The notes: a model not told the origin generated them from the letters alone. 64,000 bases of DNA from Candidatus Margulisiibacteriota bacterium (GCA_003242895.1 QKMY01000024.1:1-64000); one strand, 5' to 3'; positions 39,377-48,655 are shown, counted from the first letter of the stretch. Translations and numbers: made by a program.

Positions 39377-40230
39377 TGGAATTAAAAGTTAGCGAAGAAG
39401 TTACTAATTTACTTGCAGATCGAGTTGAGCATGTGAGGCAAAAGGCTTTAAATATAAGAAAGCATATTTGCAAAATGATAAATAATTCGGGATCAGGGCA
39501 TCCCGGTGGATCTCTTTCTGTTACTGATATTATGGCAACCTTATATTTTGGCGGTATTCTGAAATATGATCCTAAAAAGCCGCAGCTTAATGAAAGAGAT
39601 TATCTCATCCTCAGCAAAGGACATGCTGCCCCGGCACTTTATGCTGTGTTGGCTGAAGCAGGTTTTTTTCCAGTCCAACATCTTAATTCTTTGAGAAAAC
39701 TAGGCTCGCCTTTGCAGGGACATCCTGACAAACGAAGTCTGCCGGGAATTGAGATGTCGACAGGATCTCTTGGGCAGGGCTTGTCGGCAAGTGTGGGCTT
39801 AACAGCAGCACTTCGGCTTGATAATAAATCTAATAGAGTTGTATGTGTTATGGGGGATGGTGAGCTTCAGGAAGGTCAGATATGGGAAGCTGCCATGAGT
39901 GCTGCGCATTATAAATTAGGGAATCTTACTGCGGTCATTGATAGGAATTGTTTGCAGATTGACGGTACAACTGAAGAGGTAATGGCACTTGGTGATGTGG
40001 CCAAAAAGTTCGAAGCTTTTGGCTGGAAAGTCATTAAAGTCGATGGTCATAACTGTGAGCAATTATTACATGCATTCGATAAAGATCAGATAGAACCGAC
40101 GAAGCCTTTATTGGTACTAGCAAATACGGTGAAAGGCAAGGGAGTTTCGTTTATGGAACATAATCTGAAGTTTCATGGTACGGCTCCAACCTGCGAGGAA
40201 TGCGAAAGAGCGCTTCAAGAGCTTGTTTAA
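39376..40230 (+). CDS. Transketolase, N-terminal (thiamine diphosphate-binding) subunit
   Basis: This 284-residue subunit of a split transketolase moves two-carbon units in the pentose phosphate pathway. The TPP-binding half is complete: SGSGHPGGSLS, SKGHAAPALY, LGQGLSASVG and the GDGELQEGQIWEAAMSAAHYKL...DRN motif for thiamine diphosphate and metal. Split two-gene transketolases are known in archaea and several bacteria. It overlaps rseP by one base and is followed by the other subunit after 29 bases. Confidence 0.93.
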   Translation: MELKVSEEVTNLLADRVEHVRQKALNIRKHICKMINNSGSGHPGGSLSVTDIMATLYFGGILKYDPKKPQLNERDYLILSKGHAAPALYAVLAEAGFFPVQHLNSLRKLGSPLQGHPDKRSLPGIEMSTGSLGQGLSASVGLTAALRLDNKSNRVVCVMGDGELQEGQIWEAAMSAAHYKLGNLTAVIDRNCLQIDGTTEEVMALGDVAKKFEAFGWKVIKVDGHNCEQLLHAFDKDQIEPTKPLLVLANTVKGKGVSFMEHNLKFHGTAPTCEECERALQELV

Positions 40231-40259
40231 ATGAATAGAAGGGATCAATAATTACTACT

Positions 40260-41225
40260 ATGTTCAAAATGGCCGCAACAAGAGATGCTTATGGTAAAAC
40301 GCTGGTTGATCTTGGAAAAAAAAATAAAGATATTGTTGTGCTTGATGCAGATTTGTCTTGTTCAACGAGGACTTCATGGTTTGCGAAAGAATTTCCTGAC
40401 AGATTTTTTAATGTCGGTATTGCTGAACAAAATCTCATGGGGATTGCTGCCGGGTTAGCTTTGGGCGGCAAGATACCTTTTGTTAGTACGTTTGCTATGT
40501 TTGCATCCGGAAGATGCTGGGAACAGATCAGAAATTCAATTGCTTATCCCTGTTTAAATGTTAAAATCGCTGCAACACATGCGGGAATAACTGTTGGTGA
40601 AGACGGGGCTACACACCAGGCCCTCGAAGATATTGCAATAATGCGAGCAATACCTTATATGAGTGTTATTGTTCCCGCGGATGCTATTGCAGCAGAGCTG
40701 ACTATTCGGGAGGTTGCTCGAACCCATGGTCCTTGTTATGTAAGGATGAGCAGAGGTAATACCCCGGTTGTTTATGATACTTATGCGTTGGATTTTAAAA
40801 TAGGTAAAAACAATACCCTTAAAAAAGGAAAAGATGTTACGATAATTGCATGCGGACTTATGGTCAGTCATTCAATCATGGCGGCTGAGGAACTTGAAAA
40901 AGAAAATATTAGTGTTGCTGTCGTTGATATGCATACCATAAAGCCTGTCGATAAAGATTCTATTATTAGTGCGGCTGAACGTACCGGTGCTATTGTTACA
41001 GCAGAGGAACATTCCGTAATAGGTGGGCTAGGAAGTACCGTGGCTGAAGTGCTGTCTCAGAATAAGCCGGTTCCGATGGAGATGGTAGGGATCCCTGGAG
41101 TTTTCGGCGAATCCGGCGCTCCTGATGAATTGTTAGAAAAGTATCATTTAATGCCAAAAGATATTGTCAAAGCAGTGAAAAAAGTGCTGATTAAAAAAGA
41201 GAAATTTCTTCGGGTAAAAGTATAA
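40260..41225 (+). CDS. Transketolase, C-terminal subunit
   Basis: The 321-residue partner holds the pyrimidine-binding domain, with the activating glutamate in GIAEQNLMGIAAGLALGG. Its FVSTFAMFAS, EDGATHQALEDIA and C-terminal transketolase domain (ITAEEHSVIGGLGSTVAE) are typical. The two subunits together equal one full-length transketolase. An AAGGGA site lies rather far (16 bases) from ATG 40260; ATG 40269 is a possible alternative. Confidence 0.93.
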   Translation: MFKMAATRDAYGKTLVDLGKKNKDIVVLDADLSCSTRTSWFAKEFPDRFFNVGIAEQNLMGIAAGLALGGKIPFVSTFAMFASGRCWEQIRNSIAYPCLNVKIAATHAGITVGEDGATHQALEDIAIMRAIPYMSVIVPADAIAAELTIREVARTHGPCYVRMSRGNTPVVYDTYALDFKIGKNNTLKKGKDVTIIACGLMVSHSIMAAEELEKENISVAVVDMHTIKPVDKDSIISAAERTGAIVTAEEHSVIGGLGSTVAEVLSQNKPVPMEMVGIPGVFGESGAPDELLEKYHLMPKDIVKAVKKVLIKKEKFLRVKV

Positions 41226-41264
41226 TAGTTTGTACCGCCCGATTACTAGTTGACGGATAAAATC

Positions 41265-41951
41265 ATGATAAAGCTCCAGAATGTTACTAAAGTATTTCCA
41301 AACGGCTATAAAGCATTAGCGGATATTAATTTGCATATCGGTGTAGATGAGTTTGTTTTTTTGGTTGGTAGCAGCGGGGCGGGAAAATCGACGCTCATGA
41401 AGCTTCTGTTAAGGGAAGATGTCCCTTCTGCCGGAAATGTTTATATAGACAGCATTAATATTAATAAGCTTCATATCAAGCAAGTTCCTATGTTGCGCAG
41501 AAGTATAGGTGTCATATTTCAGGATTATAAACTTCTGCCTCGAAGAACCGTCTATGAAAATGTGGCGTTTGCTCTTGAGGTTGTTGGCCGATCGAGAATG
41601 CATATCCGACGTCAGGTTGCCCAAGTTCTGGATCTTGTCGGGTTGCTGCCAAAACAAAAAAATTATCCTGCGGAATTATCCGGCGGTGAGCAGCAACGCG
41701 TTTGCATTGCCAGAGCCATTGCCAATAACCCTACAATTTTGCTGGCTGATGAGCCAACTGGAAACCTTGATCCGAACACCTCGTGGGAGATTATGTTATT
41801 ACTTCAAAAGATTAATAAAAGGAAGACTACTGTTCTTGTAGCAACCCATAATAAGTCAATAGTTGATACGATGAGAAAACGCGTTATTGCCATAGAAAAT
41901 GGAAAAATTGTCCGGGATCAGCAATTAGGAGCTTACGGATATGAATTTTAA
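41265..41951 (+). CDS. ftsE: Cell division ATP-binding protein
   Basis: The 228-residue ABC ATPase pairs with FtsX to activate wall hydrolases at the division site. Walker A GSSGAGKST, signature LSGGEQQRVCIARAI, Walker B ILLADEPTGNLD and the switch histidine (VATHNK) are intact, and VFPNGYKAL is FtsE-like. ATG 41265 is preferred over an upstream TTG at 41250. It overlaps ftsX by 11 bases. Confidence 0.95.
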   Translation: MIKLQNVTKVFPNGYKALADINLHIGVDEFVFLVGSSGAGKSTLMKLLLREDVPSAGNVYIDSININKLHIKQVPMLRRSIGVIFQDYKLLPRRTVYENVAFALEVVGRSRMHIRRQVAQVLDLVGLLPKQKNYPAELSGGEQQRVCIARAIANNPTILLADEPTGNLDPNTSWEIMLLLQKINKRKTTVLVATHNKSIVDTMRKRVIAIENGKIVRDQQLGAYGYEF

Positions 41952-42834
41952 AAATTTAGAGTTTTTTTTAAAAGAAGCTTTTTTTGGATTGAGCAGAAAC
42001 CAATTAATGAGTTTAGTTGCTGTTATTACGATAACAATATCTCTTGTTATTTATGGAACATTTATTTTGGGGCTCTATAATATATTTTCTATGACGGCCT
42101 CTTTGCAAAATAAAGTTGAGGTTATGGTTTATGTTAAAGATAATGTAGATGATTCCAGCCTCGACAAAATAAAGACAGAAATTACGTCTCTTGTGGGAGT
42201 GAAACAAGCTGATTTTATTTCTAAAGCGGAGGCCTGGGAAAAGTTCAAAAGCAAATTTGCGTTAAGCCTTGAGTTAATTGGTGATGATAGGAAAAATCCG
42301 CTACCGCATACTTTTAAAGTACAGGTAACTGATGTTAAGTATATTGATAGTGTAGCTCAGAGTGTTAAGGGAATCGAGGATGTTGAAGAAGTCCGATATG
42401 GTAATATCATTGCTCAGAAATTAAAAAAATTAATTCGGGCAATTCAAATCGGGGGGACTATTCTTGTGGTTCTTCTCGTTATTGCAACACTTTTGATTAT
42501 TGTTAATACTATAAGGTTAACGGTAATTGCACGGCAGAATGAGATCACAATTATGCAGCTAGTGGGAGCGACTGATAATTTTATAAAATGGCCGTTTATT
42601 ATTGAAGGTATTATCCTTGGACTTTTTGGAGCTGTAACAGCGACACTTATGCTACGTTTCATTTATAATGCGTTAATCAGCAAAGTTTCCCAGAGTTTGC
42701 CTTTTCTTGCTATGGTGACTGGGAAAGAAATCTTAACATTTATCTATATATCTGTTATAGTAATTGGAACATTTTTGGGTATGGTTGGGGGTTATATTTC
42801 AGTTTCGAGAACGTTAAAGATGTCATACAAATAA
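41941..42834 (+). CDS. ftsX: Cell division protein FtsX
   Basis: The 297-residue membrane protein has the FtsX layout: cytoplasmic N terminus ([17 protein letters not shown]), TM1 (about 22-46), an extracytoplasmic domain (about 50-165) and three C-terminal TMs (about 175-200, 220-245, 265-290). It transmits FtsE ATPase cycles to periplasmic hydrolases. AGGAG lies about 9 bases upstream, inside ftsE. Confidence 0.94.
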   Translation: MNFKNLEFFLKEAFFGLSRNQLMSLVAVITITISLVIYGTFILGLYNIFSMTASLQNKVEVMVYVKDNVDDSSLDKIKTEITSLVGVKQADFISKAEAWEKFKSKFALSLELIGDDRKNPLPHTFKVQVTDVKYIDSVAQSVKGIEDVEEVRYGNIIAQKLKKLIRAIQIGGTILVVLLVIATLLIIVNTIRLTVIARQNEITIMQLVGATDNFIKWPFIIEGIILGLFGAVTATLMLRFIYNALISKVSQSLPFLAMVTGKEILTFIYISVIVIGTFLGMVGGYISVSRTLKMSYK

Positions 42835-42851
42835 AGAGGAGGAAATTATTT

Positions 42852-44354
42852 ATGTTGAAATTTATGAGAAAATATTCTCAGCAAATATTGATAGGAATTT
42901 TAGTGGCCTTTGTCGGGTCAATTGTTATTTTTGGATTATCGTCGACTTTTTTTATGGGTCCAAAAATGAATAATACTGCTCAGCAGCCACAGTTCACTGA
43001 GTTTGCTACGCTTAACGGAGAACCATTGGATTATTTTAAATATGCACAACTCATGAAGCGTGCTTTGATGAGGTTCAATGGAAGTGATCTTGATCCTACT
43101 ATTGTCGAGTATCTAAAGTATAATGTATTTCAGGAATATCTTAATTATTCAATATTGCTTAAACAGGCTGATGATAACAATATTAAAGTAACCAGAAAAG
43201 AAATTAATGATCAAACAAATAATATTATTTCTGCATATAAGCTTAAAGGGAAAAGTGAGTTAAAAGATTTGCTTGAGCAGAATGGCCTGGAGTACAAAAA
43301 ATTTGTTAGTGACTTGGAAAATGACATAAAGGTAGCGAAGCTTAGAAATGGTATTGCTGCCAGTATTCAAGTTACCAATCAGGATTTGAACAATTATTAC
43401 AAGGAAGTTAAAGCTCGTCATATACTGATCAAGTTTCCTGAGGTAAAAGATGCTACAAGCATCAAAGAGAAAGAAGCTGCGACGGAAGTTGCTAGAAAAA
43501 ATGCAGAAGATCTGCTTGCCCGAGCTAAGACCGGGGAGGACTTTGCAAAATTAGCAAGTGAGTACTCATCTGATTCTTCCTCTAAAGCTGGTGGTGATTT
43601 GGGCTGGTTTGGTGTCGGTATGATGGTGCCGGAATTCGAAGCGGCAGCGTTTAGCCTTGCACCTGGTGAGATTACCGGACCTGTAAAGACTCAATTTGGC
43701 TTCCATATCATTAAAGTAGATGATGTAAAATACAAAGATCGACCAGAGAATAAAACAGACGAAGATCTAAAAAATGAATTACTCGAAAGAAAGAGACAAG
43801 AAGCTTTTGAGACCTTTATTTCACCTCTTAGAAAAAATATAAAAATTGATATTTTTGATCCGGAGCTTCTTGCTTATCAATACAAGATGCAAGGCAAACT
43901 TGATGATGCAATTAGCCAGTATCAAAGAATAATATCAAAAAATCCGGCATCCCCGATTCCGCATATTTATATCGGACAAGTATATGAGTCTCGTAACGAA
44001 TACGATAAAGCCCTTAGTGAGCTTGAGAAGGGAACAATTAAAGAGGAATTGAATACTTCATTGAAAAGCCCATATTTACATATAGCAATTGCTGATGTGT
44101 ATAAAAAGATGAAAAACAATTCCACGGCAGTGAAAGAATTAAAAACAAGTTCTGAAATGGCTGGCGATAACTTGATGTTGAGAGAACAGTTGTCTTCTAG
44201 TTTTAAGGAACTTAATGAATCGGCATTGCAAAGAAATGAAGAAGAAGAAATTGCCCGGATTAAAAAAGCATTGGAAGCAAAGAATGCTGCTAATTTGCCA
44301 ACTGGTAATACAGGTGCCGCTGTAAATCCAACTCCAGCGGAAACTATAAAATAG
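42852..44354 (+). CDS. Membrane-anchored parvulin-type peptidyl-prolyl isomerase with C-terminal TPRs
   Basis: The 500-residue protein has an N-terminal membrane segment (about 12-34). A SurA/PpiD-type N domain (about 50-175) precedes a parvulin domain (about 185-300) with [52 protein letters not shown] and QFGFHIIKV. The C terminus (340-470) carries about three TPR-like repeats starting at [20 protein letters not shown], not part of standard PpiD or SurA. It should fold outer-membrane proteins at the periplasmic face of the inner membrane, which fits the cluster. AGGAGG precedes the start. Confidence 0.9.
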   Translation: MLKFMRKYSQQILIGILVAFVGSIVIFGLSSTFFMGPKMNNTAQQPQFTEFATLNGEPLDYFKYAQLMKRALMRFNGSDLDPTIVEYLKYNVFQEYLNYSILLKQADDNNIKVTRKEINDQTNNIISAYKLKGKSELKDLLEQNGLEYKKFVSDLENDIKVAKLRNGIAASIQVTNQDLNNYYKEVKARHILIKFPEVKDATSIKEKEAATEVARKNAEDLLARAKTGEDFAKLASEYSSDSSSKAGGDLGWFGVGMMVPEFEAAAFSLAPGEITGPVKTQFGFHIIKVDDVKYKDRPENKTDEDLKNELLERKRQEAFETFISPLRKNIKIDIFDPELLAYQYKMQGKLDDAISQYQRIISKNPASPIPHIYIGQVYESRNEYDKALSELEKGTIKEELNTSLKSPYLHIAIADVYKKMKNNSTAVKELKTSSEMAGDNLMLREQLSSSFKELNESALQRNEEEEIARIKKALEAKNAANLPTGNTGAAVNPTPAETIK

Positions 44355-44376
44355 TAGATTTATTTTTGAGAATAGA

Positions 44377-44414
44377 AAAACAAATACCCTGCTTTTTTGC
44401 AGGGTATTTGTTTT
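44377..44414. terminator. Strong bidirectional terminator
   Basis: CAAATACCCTGC (44381-44392) pairs with GCAGGGTATTTG (44399-44410) over a T6 loop, flanked by A4 and T4. It ends the envelope cluster and also the convergent response-regulator gene whose stop lies at 44413. Confidence 0.93.
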
Positions 44415-44793
44415 ACATAGGGCCCGATATTTTTTTGAGATATTTTTTGATTACTTTAAAGACAGCTTCTACTGTAAGCGGTTTTGTAAGTATTTCCGTT
44501 ACTCCTGCTTCATTGGCCTGTGCCAGATGAATTGAATCAACGTAACCGGTATAGGCAATAATCGGTAATTTTTTGTGGTTTGGATTGCTTCTGATCTTTC
44601 TTGTCATTTCAAAGCCGTCCATATTTGGCATGTTGAGATCTGTTAGAATAACATCAATAGGGTTGTTTTCGAGAATGTCGAGTGCATTTTGACCATCATA
44701 GGCAGAATGAATGTTAAGACCCTTTTGGGTCAGAACAAATTTAAGACTTTCAATTATATAACTAGCATCATCGATTATTAAAATATTTTTCAT
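44413..44793 (-). CDS. Single-domain response regulator (CheY-like)
   Basis: The 126-residue receiver domain has the acidic pair (IDDA), phospho-acceptor Asp near 52 in VILTDLNMPNMDGFEM, Thr in AYTGY and Lys in LTKPL. There is no output domain, so it signals through protein contact. AAAGGTGG precedes ATG 44793. The last codons overlap the terminator. No histidine kinase is nearby. Confidence 0.92.
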   Translation of the reverse strand: MKNILIIDDASYIIESLKFVLTQKGLNIHSAYDGQNALDILENNPIDVILTDLNMPNMDGFEMTRKIRSNPNHKKLPIIAYTGYVDSIHLAQANEAGVTEILTKPLTVEAVFKVIKKYLKKISGPM

Positions 44794-44845
44794 TTTCTTT
44801 TAGTTGCCACCTTTATTAATAGTTTTGTAGATAGCATAAGTATAC

Positions 44846-44886
44846 TATAATATAGTTGTTATATTATTGCCTAAATAACAACTATA
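44846..44886 (+). promoter_or_regulatory. Putative promoter with 12-bp inverted repeat (operator candidate)
   Basis: A TATAAT at 44846-44851 (weak TTGTAG 15 bases upstream) is followed at once by a perfect 12-bp inverted repeat, TATAGTTGTTAT (44851-44862) and ATAACAACTATA (44875-44886), with a 12-base spacer. It lies between the divergent response-regulator and M16 peptidase genes. Arm length and position suit a dimeric repressor or an mRNA 5' stem. Confidence 0.4.
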
Positions 44887-44933
44887 GTTATTAAAGTATA
44901 AAATATAAAATATTTCAAGCGGAGAATAACCGA

Positions 44934-47546
44934 ATGTTAAAAAAAGTTTTTTTCACTATTCTTGTTTTATATATAGCTTTACCATTATATGCATTTGAAA
45001 CATCAAAACTTGATAATGGGCTTACTATCATAACTGAGCAGCAAAAATCAGCTTCTGTAGTTTCTTTGCAACTGTTCGTTAATGTTGGCTCAAATAATGA
45101 GAAATATAGTGAGCGAGGCATCTCTCATGTTATTGAGCATATGGTATTCAAAGGGTCAAAACGAATGTCTGCCGGGCAGATCTCTAGGGCAATTCAAGCA
45201 TTAGGTGGGAATATAAATGCCTTTACCAGCTTTAGCATGACTTCCTATTATGTGACTGTGCCAAAGGAAAATATTTTGACTGCCCTCGATATACTGGCTG
45301 ATATGGTTTTTTATCCGGAATTCAATAAAAAAGAGCTGGAAAAAGAAAAAAAAGTTATTCTTGAAGAGATAAATATGCGTTATGATAATCCATCTTCCAG
45401 AGTTCATGAACTGTTGTTTTCGGAAGTTTACCCTTCCTGCAATATAGGGAATCCGATTATTGGAGAGAAAGAGACTGTTTCTAGTTTTACCCAAGAGAAC
45501 CTCAAAAATTATTATCGCGATTTTTATACCCCTAACAATATGGTTATAGTCGCTGCCGGGGATTTTGATGAGGAAAAATTTATAAAGAAAGTAAAGGCAT
45601 TAACTTCTATAATCCAACCAAATCCAGTCCGGCAAGTATGGTCCTCTGGAATCCATCGGAATGCCGTTGCTACAGTTAACACTATCGCAATTCAAGGTAA
45701 TATTGAGCAGGCATATTTTGCCGTAGGCTTTAAGATTCCTGACTTTCTTAATTATGATACAGCAAAGTTGGATGTTCTCTCAACAATTCTTGGTAGTGGT
45801 GCCAGTTCTCGGCTGTACCAAGTATTAAGAGAAGATAAACGATTGGTGAGAGGTATTTCTGCAGGAATCTTTTCCGGCAATTATCCTGGTGTGTTTATTG
45901 TTTCCGGGGTGGCTCGATCAACAGACGTCACCGCAGCCCTTGATGAAATAATCAAACAGTTTGCCTTGCTCAAGGAGAAACCTATCAGTGAACAAGAGTT
46001 GTCCAGGGTTATTACACAAGTTAAAGCGGCAAAAGTTTTTGAGAAAGAAGATGTCGGTTCACTTACAGGCCAGTTAGGATATTATCAACTGCTTCATGAT
46101 GCTTCGCTTAAAGATGAATATGAGGACCAGTTGAGCAACGTGAGCACCCAAGATGTTATTGAAACAGCCAATAAATATTTTGTCGCTAATAATATGTACG
46201 CAGCCATTTATTACCCCAAAAAAGACAAAGCAATACTTCGTAATGTTAATTTTAATAAATCGTTGGCGGTGTTAGCAAATGCTGGGGAAAAAAATAACGT
46301 TTTAAACCTTCAGTCCAAAAAGCCTGTAGCAAGGGATATTGTGCTCCCGAATGGTGTGAAAGTTATTCTAAAGGAAGATCATTCTCTTCCAATAGTCAGT
46401 TTTGGTGCTTATAATAGGAGTCCGTTTTTATCCGAAAGTGTTACAGACAATGGCATTACTGATCTTGCTTTTCGAGTAGCAATGAAAGGGACTAAGAACT
46501 ATAAATTTGATAGGATTTCGGAAATTATTGATTATAATGCAATTTCGCTGTCACCCTATATAGACAAAAATGTTGCTGGATTTTCAGGAAGTTCGCTTTC
46601 TGAAAAATTCCCTGTGCTTTTTGATCTTTTTAAAGAAATAGTTCAATCTTCTACCTTTGAAAAGGAAGAGGTCGAAAAAGAAAAGAGATTACAGTTATCA
46701 TCAATACAATCAAGAAAGGAAGATAGTTTAGGGTATGCTTCGTATATGGCGGATAAATATTTATTTACCAAGCTGGCCTATAGGATGTCTCTCAATGGGG
46801 AAGAGACCTCTGTGAAAAATCTTCAGGCTGAAGATGTAAAAAAATGGTTTAAACGTTATGTGAAACCTAATCAAATGATATATGTTTTTGTTGGTGATAT
46901 ATCGGAAGATCAGATCAGAAAACTTTTAGTGACTTATCTTTCTGAAAAGGGTGAAGGGCAACCAGTTGTTCCAAATAAAATCAATGAAAAAGAGTTAACT
47001 GGAAAGATCAAACAGAAGCTATTGTTAGAAAAAGCGCAAACAGCAGTTGTTATCAAATATCGCGCACCTAAAGTCGGCTCAAAAGACTATTACAGTATGA
47101 AGGTACTTAATAGTATATTGTCCGGTATGGGTTCACGACTGTTTGACAAATTAAGAGAACAAGAACATTTGGTTTATTCCGCCGACATTTATCTTTCGAG
47201 TGGAGACCCATACAGCACCTTAACTGCATATGCGCTGGTAAGTCCTGGTAATGAAACAAAAGCAATCAACCTTATGCAGCATGAATTCGATCGCTTGAAG
47301 ACTGAAGCTGTTAATGAGACCGAACTTAAAAAAGCTAAAATGGTTATAAAAGGTGGATTTGCTCATCAGATGCAACAGCGGAGTGACCAAGCCGAGAGCT
47401 ATGGCCGATTTGAAGTTCTTGGTATGGGATATAGAGAGGTCGATAATTATCTTCTTCACATTGACGAAGTAACAGTTCAGGACATTAAGAAAGTTGCTGA
47501 AAAATATTTTTCGCCGCGATATGTTCAAATTGTGGTAGGGAAATAA
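44934..47546 (+). CDS. Exported M16 zinc metallopeptidase
   Basis: The 870-residue protein has a signal peptide (to about 21, LYA-FE) and a tandem pair of M16 units. The first holds the inverted zinc motif H65-V-I-E68-H69 and the distal ligand near E145 (ILEEINMRYDNP). The second half starts near 465 and has ITDLAFRVAMKG where the motif should be, so it is the non-catalytic partner, as in PqqL/pitrilysin-type proteins. It also keeps the RLFDKLREQEHLVYSADIYLS segment of the C-terminal M16 domain. It should degrade peptides in the periplasm. A terminator overlaps the stop. Confidence 0.92.
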   Translation: MLKKVFFTILVLYIALPLYAFETSKLDNGLTIITEQQKSASVVSLQLFVNVGSNNEKYSERGISHVIEHMVFKGSKRMSAGQISRAIQALGGNINAFTSFSMTSYYVTVPKENILTALDILADMVFYPEFNKKELEKEKKVILEEINMRYDNPSSRVHELLFSEVYPSCNIGNPIIGEKETVSSFTQENLKNYYRDFYTPNNMVIVAAGDFDEEKFIKKVKALTSIIQPNPVRQVWSSGIHRNAVATVNTIAIQGNIEQAYFAVGFKIPDFLNYDTAKLDVLSTILGSGASSRLYQVLREDKRLVRGISAGIFSGNYPGVFIVSGVARSTDVTAALDEIIKQFALLKEKPISEQELSRVITQVKAAKVFEKEDVGSLTGQLGYYQLLHDASLKDEYEDQLSNVSTQDVIETANKYFVANNMYAAIYYPKKDKAILRNVNFNKSLAVLANAGEKNNVLNLQSKKPVARDIVLPNGVKVILKEDHSLPIVSFGAYNRSPFLSESVTDNGITDLAFRVAMKGTKNYKFDRISEIIDYNAISLSPYIDKNVAGFSGSSLSEKFPVLFDLFKEIVQSSTFEKEEVEKEKRLQLSSIQSRKEDSLGYASYMADKYLFTKLAYRMSLNGEETSVKNLQAEDVKKWFKRYVKPNQMIYVFVGDISEDQIRKLLVTYLSEKGEGQPVVPNKINEKELTGKIKQKLLLEKAQTAVVIKYRAPKVGSKDYYSMKVLNSILSGMGSRLFDKLREQEHLVYSADIYLSSGDPYSTLTAYALVSPGNETKAINLMQHEFDRLKTEAVNETELKKAKMVIKGGFAHQMQQRSDQAESYGRFEVLGMGYREVDNYLLHIDEVTVQDIKKVAEKYFSPRYVQIVVGK

Positions 47547-47567
47547 TTTCTGGAATTATTTGTTTTT
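47541..47567. terminator. Terminator overlapping the M16 stop codon
   Basis: AAATAATT/AATTATTT stem with a 5-base loop, then GTTTTT. It starts at the M16 stop codon and runs into the last codons of the convergent response-regulator gene. Confidence 0.6.
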
Positions 47568-47924
47568 GAGCTGGTAATTAATTTTTTCTATTAATTGTTC
47601 ACGTTTGAATGGTTTAATTATAAAGTCATTAACGCCGCTTTTGATTGCTTTAACAATTTCTTCTTTCTGTCGTATAGAGGTCACCATGATTATTGGAATG
47701 TTTTTTGTGGCATCGTTGCTTTTTAGGTAATCTGTAGCCTGGACACCATCGATATCCGGCATAATGAAATCCATAATTATAAGGTCAGGTTTTCCTTCAA
47801 ATGCCATGGTAATCCCATCTTCACCTGTCGAAGCAAAGGTTAATCTATGATTTTCGTTTGCAAGAACAAGCGAAAACTTTTTTCTTTCAAGATTGCTGTC
47901 ATCAACGATTAGTATATGTGCCAT
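47556..47924 (-). CDS. Single-domain response regulator (CheY-like)
   Basis: This 122-residue receiver has VDDS, the phospho-acceptor in LIIMDFIMPDIDG (about D52), Thr in MVTSI and Lys in IKPFKRE. It differs clearly from the other receiver at 44413 (for example SGVNDFIIKPF). GTGAGGAT precedes the ATG. A chemoreceptor gene lies downstream on the other strand; no CheA is in the window, so the partner kinase is unknown. Confidence 0.93.
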   Translation of the reverse strand: MAHILIVDDSNLERKKFSLVLANENHRLTFASTGEDGITMAFEGKPDLIIMDFIMPDIDGVQATDYLKSNDATKNIPIIMVTSIRQKEEIVKAIKSGVNDFIIKPFKREQLIEKINYQLKNK

Positions 47925-48148
47925 AAATCCTCACGCTGTTTTTATTCCACATCTACAATTATACTTGATTTTACATGCATAGTGTAGCTTTTTATAAGGA
48001 ATTATTGAATCGAGATTAGAATTACACAAACAATTTAGTTTTCAGGGATGAACAATTAGTAATGTCTAATATCCTATGTGTTTAGTTGACTTTTTAGGGA
48101 TTGTGTCGCAGAGATAGACAGAAATAACTATCCATGAAAATAATGATG

Positions 48149-48177
48149 TTGAAAAAAGTAATAAAATACAGTAATAT
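48149..48177 (+). promoter_or_regulatory. Promoter of tRNA-Glu
   Basis: TTGAAA (48149-48154) and TAATAT (48172-48177) are separated by exactly 17 bases and end 11 bases before the tRNA, a near-consensus vegetative promoter. Confidence 0.7.
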
Positions 48178-48188
48178 TAATTTGTTGT

Positions 48189-48263
48189 GGCCCCATCGTC
48201 TAGCGGTTAGGACACCAGCCTCTCACGTTGGTGACGAGGGTTCGATTCCCTCTGGGGCTACCA
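48189..48263 (+). tRNA. tRNA-Glu (anticodon CUC)
   Basis: The sequence folds as a complete tRNA: acceptor stem GGCCCCA/TGGGGCT (one G-U), D arm with GTCTAGCGGTTAGGAC, anticodon stem CCAGC/GTTGG with loop CTCTCAC (anticodon CUC, reading GAG), and T arm GAGGG-TTCGATT-CCCTC. CCA is encoded. Presence of a CUC tRNA means a second, UUC tRNA-Glu should exist elsewhere. Confidence 0.96.
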
Positions 48264-48276
48264 CTCGAGAATCACC

Positions 48277-48298
48277 AGTTTTGAGCATCTCAAAAACT
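48277..48298 (+). terminator. Hairpin after tRNA-Glu, possible terminator
   Basis: AGTTTTGAG and CTCAAAAACT form a 9-bp stem with one bulge around a CAT loop, 13 bases after the tRNA. There is no long T-run, so the call is moderate. Confidence 0.4.
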
Positions 48299-48655
48299 TC
48301 ATAAATACGCGATAATTTGACGGTTCGAAAGGTTCATTTTTCATTCTGAGAATTTCCTTGCATAGATCATAATTTTGTGCCGGCGACTACATCAAGCATC
48401 TTATCACTGGTCTTCAAATCTCTTTTGACGGGTGTATTTTCCCTTCGTTATGGATTCGCTAGGTTGCTGATATTCTTGGGATCAAACTTGTCTGCCGTCA
48501 GCGATCCTTTCTTGCTGGGAATTGAAATCATTCTGCTTTTTCCGGGTTGGATTTTTGCTGGTTTTTTAAGTAATATTTTTTTTTATTATAAAAAAATGCT
48601 ATTATAAAAATTAAATTCCAATAAAATCTCGATTTAGTGTAGGAGGTTACAATTA
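48299..48655. other. Intergenic region between tRNA-Glu and the chemoreceptor gene
   Basis: There is no convincing intact gene. On the minus strand a frame from 48531 to 48367 codes 54 residues of protein-like composition, interrupted by one in-frame TAA at 48448-48450, and could be a decayed small gene. The antisense plus-strand frame at 48377 is very hydrophobic, starts with GTG and lacks a ribosome site. The end of the region is AT-rich and carries the AGGAGG of the chemoreceptor gene. Confidence 0.4.

Noticed and set aside
46260-47546. Second active site in the M16 peptidase
   Set aside because: The HxxEH position reads TDLAFRVAMKG, so the half is a non-catalytic partner, a normal state in this family and not damage.
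48377-48607. A 76-residue hydrophobic plus-strand frame
   Set aside because: It starts with GTG, has no ribosome site, and overlaps a more protein-like minus-strand frame; its hydrophobicity is what T-rich sequence gives by chance.
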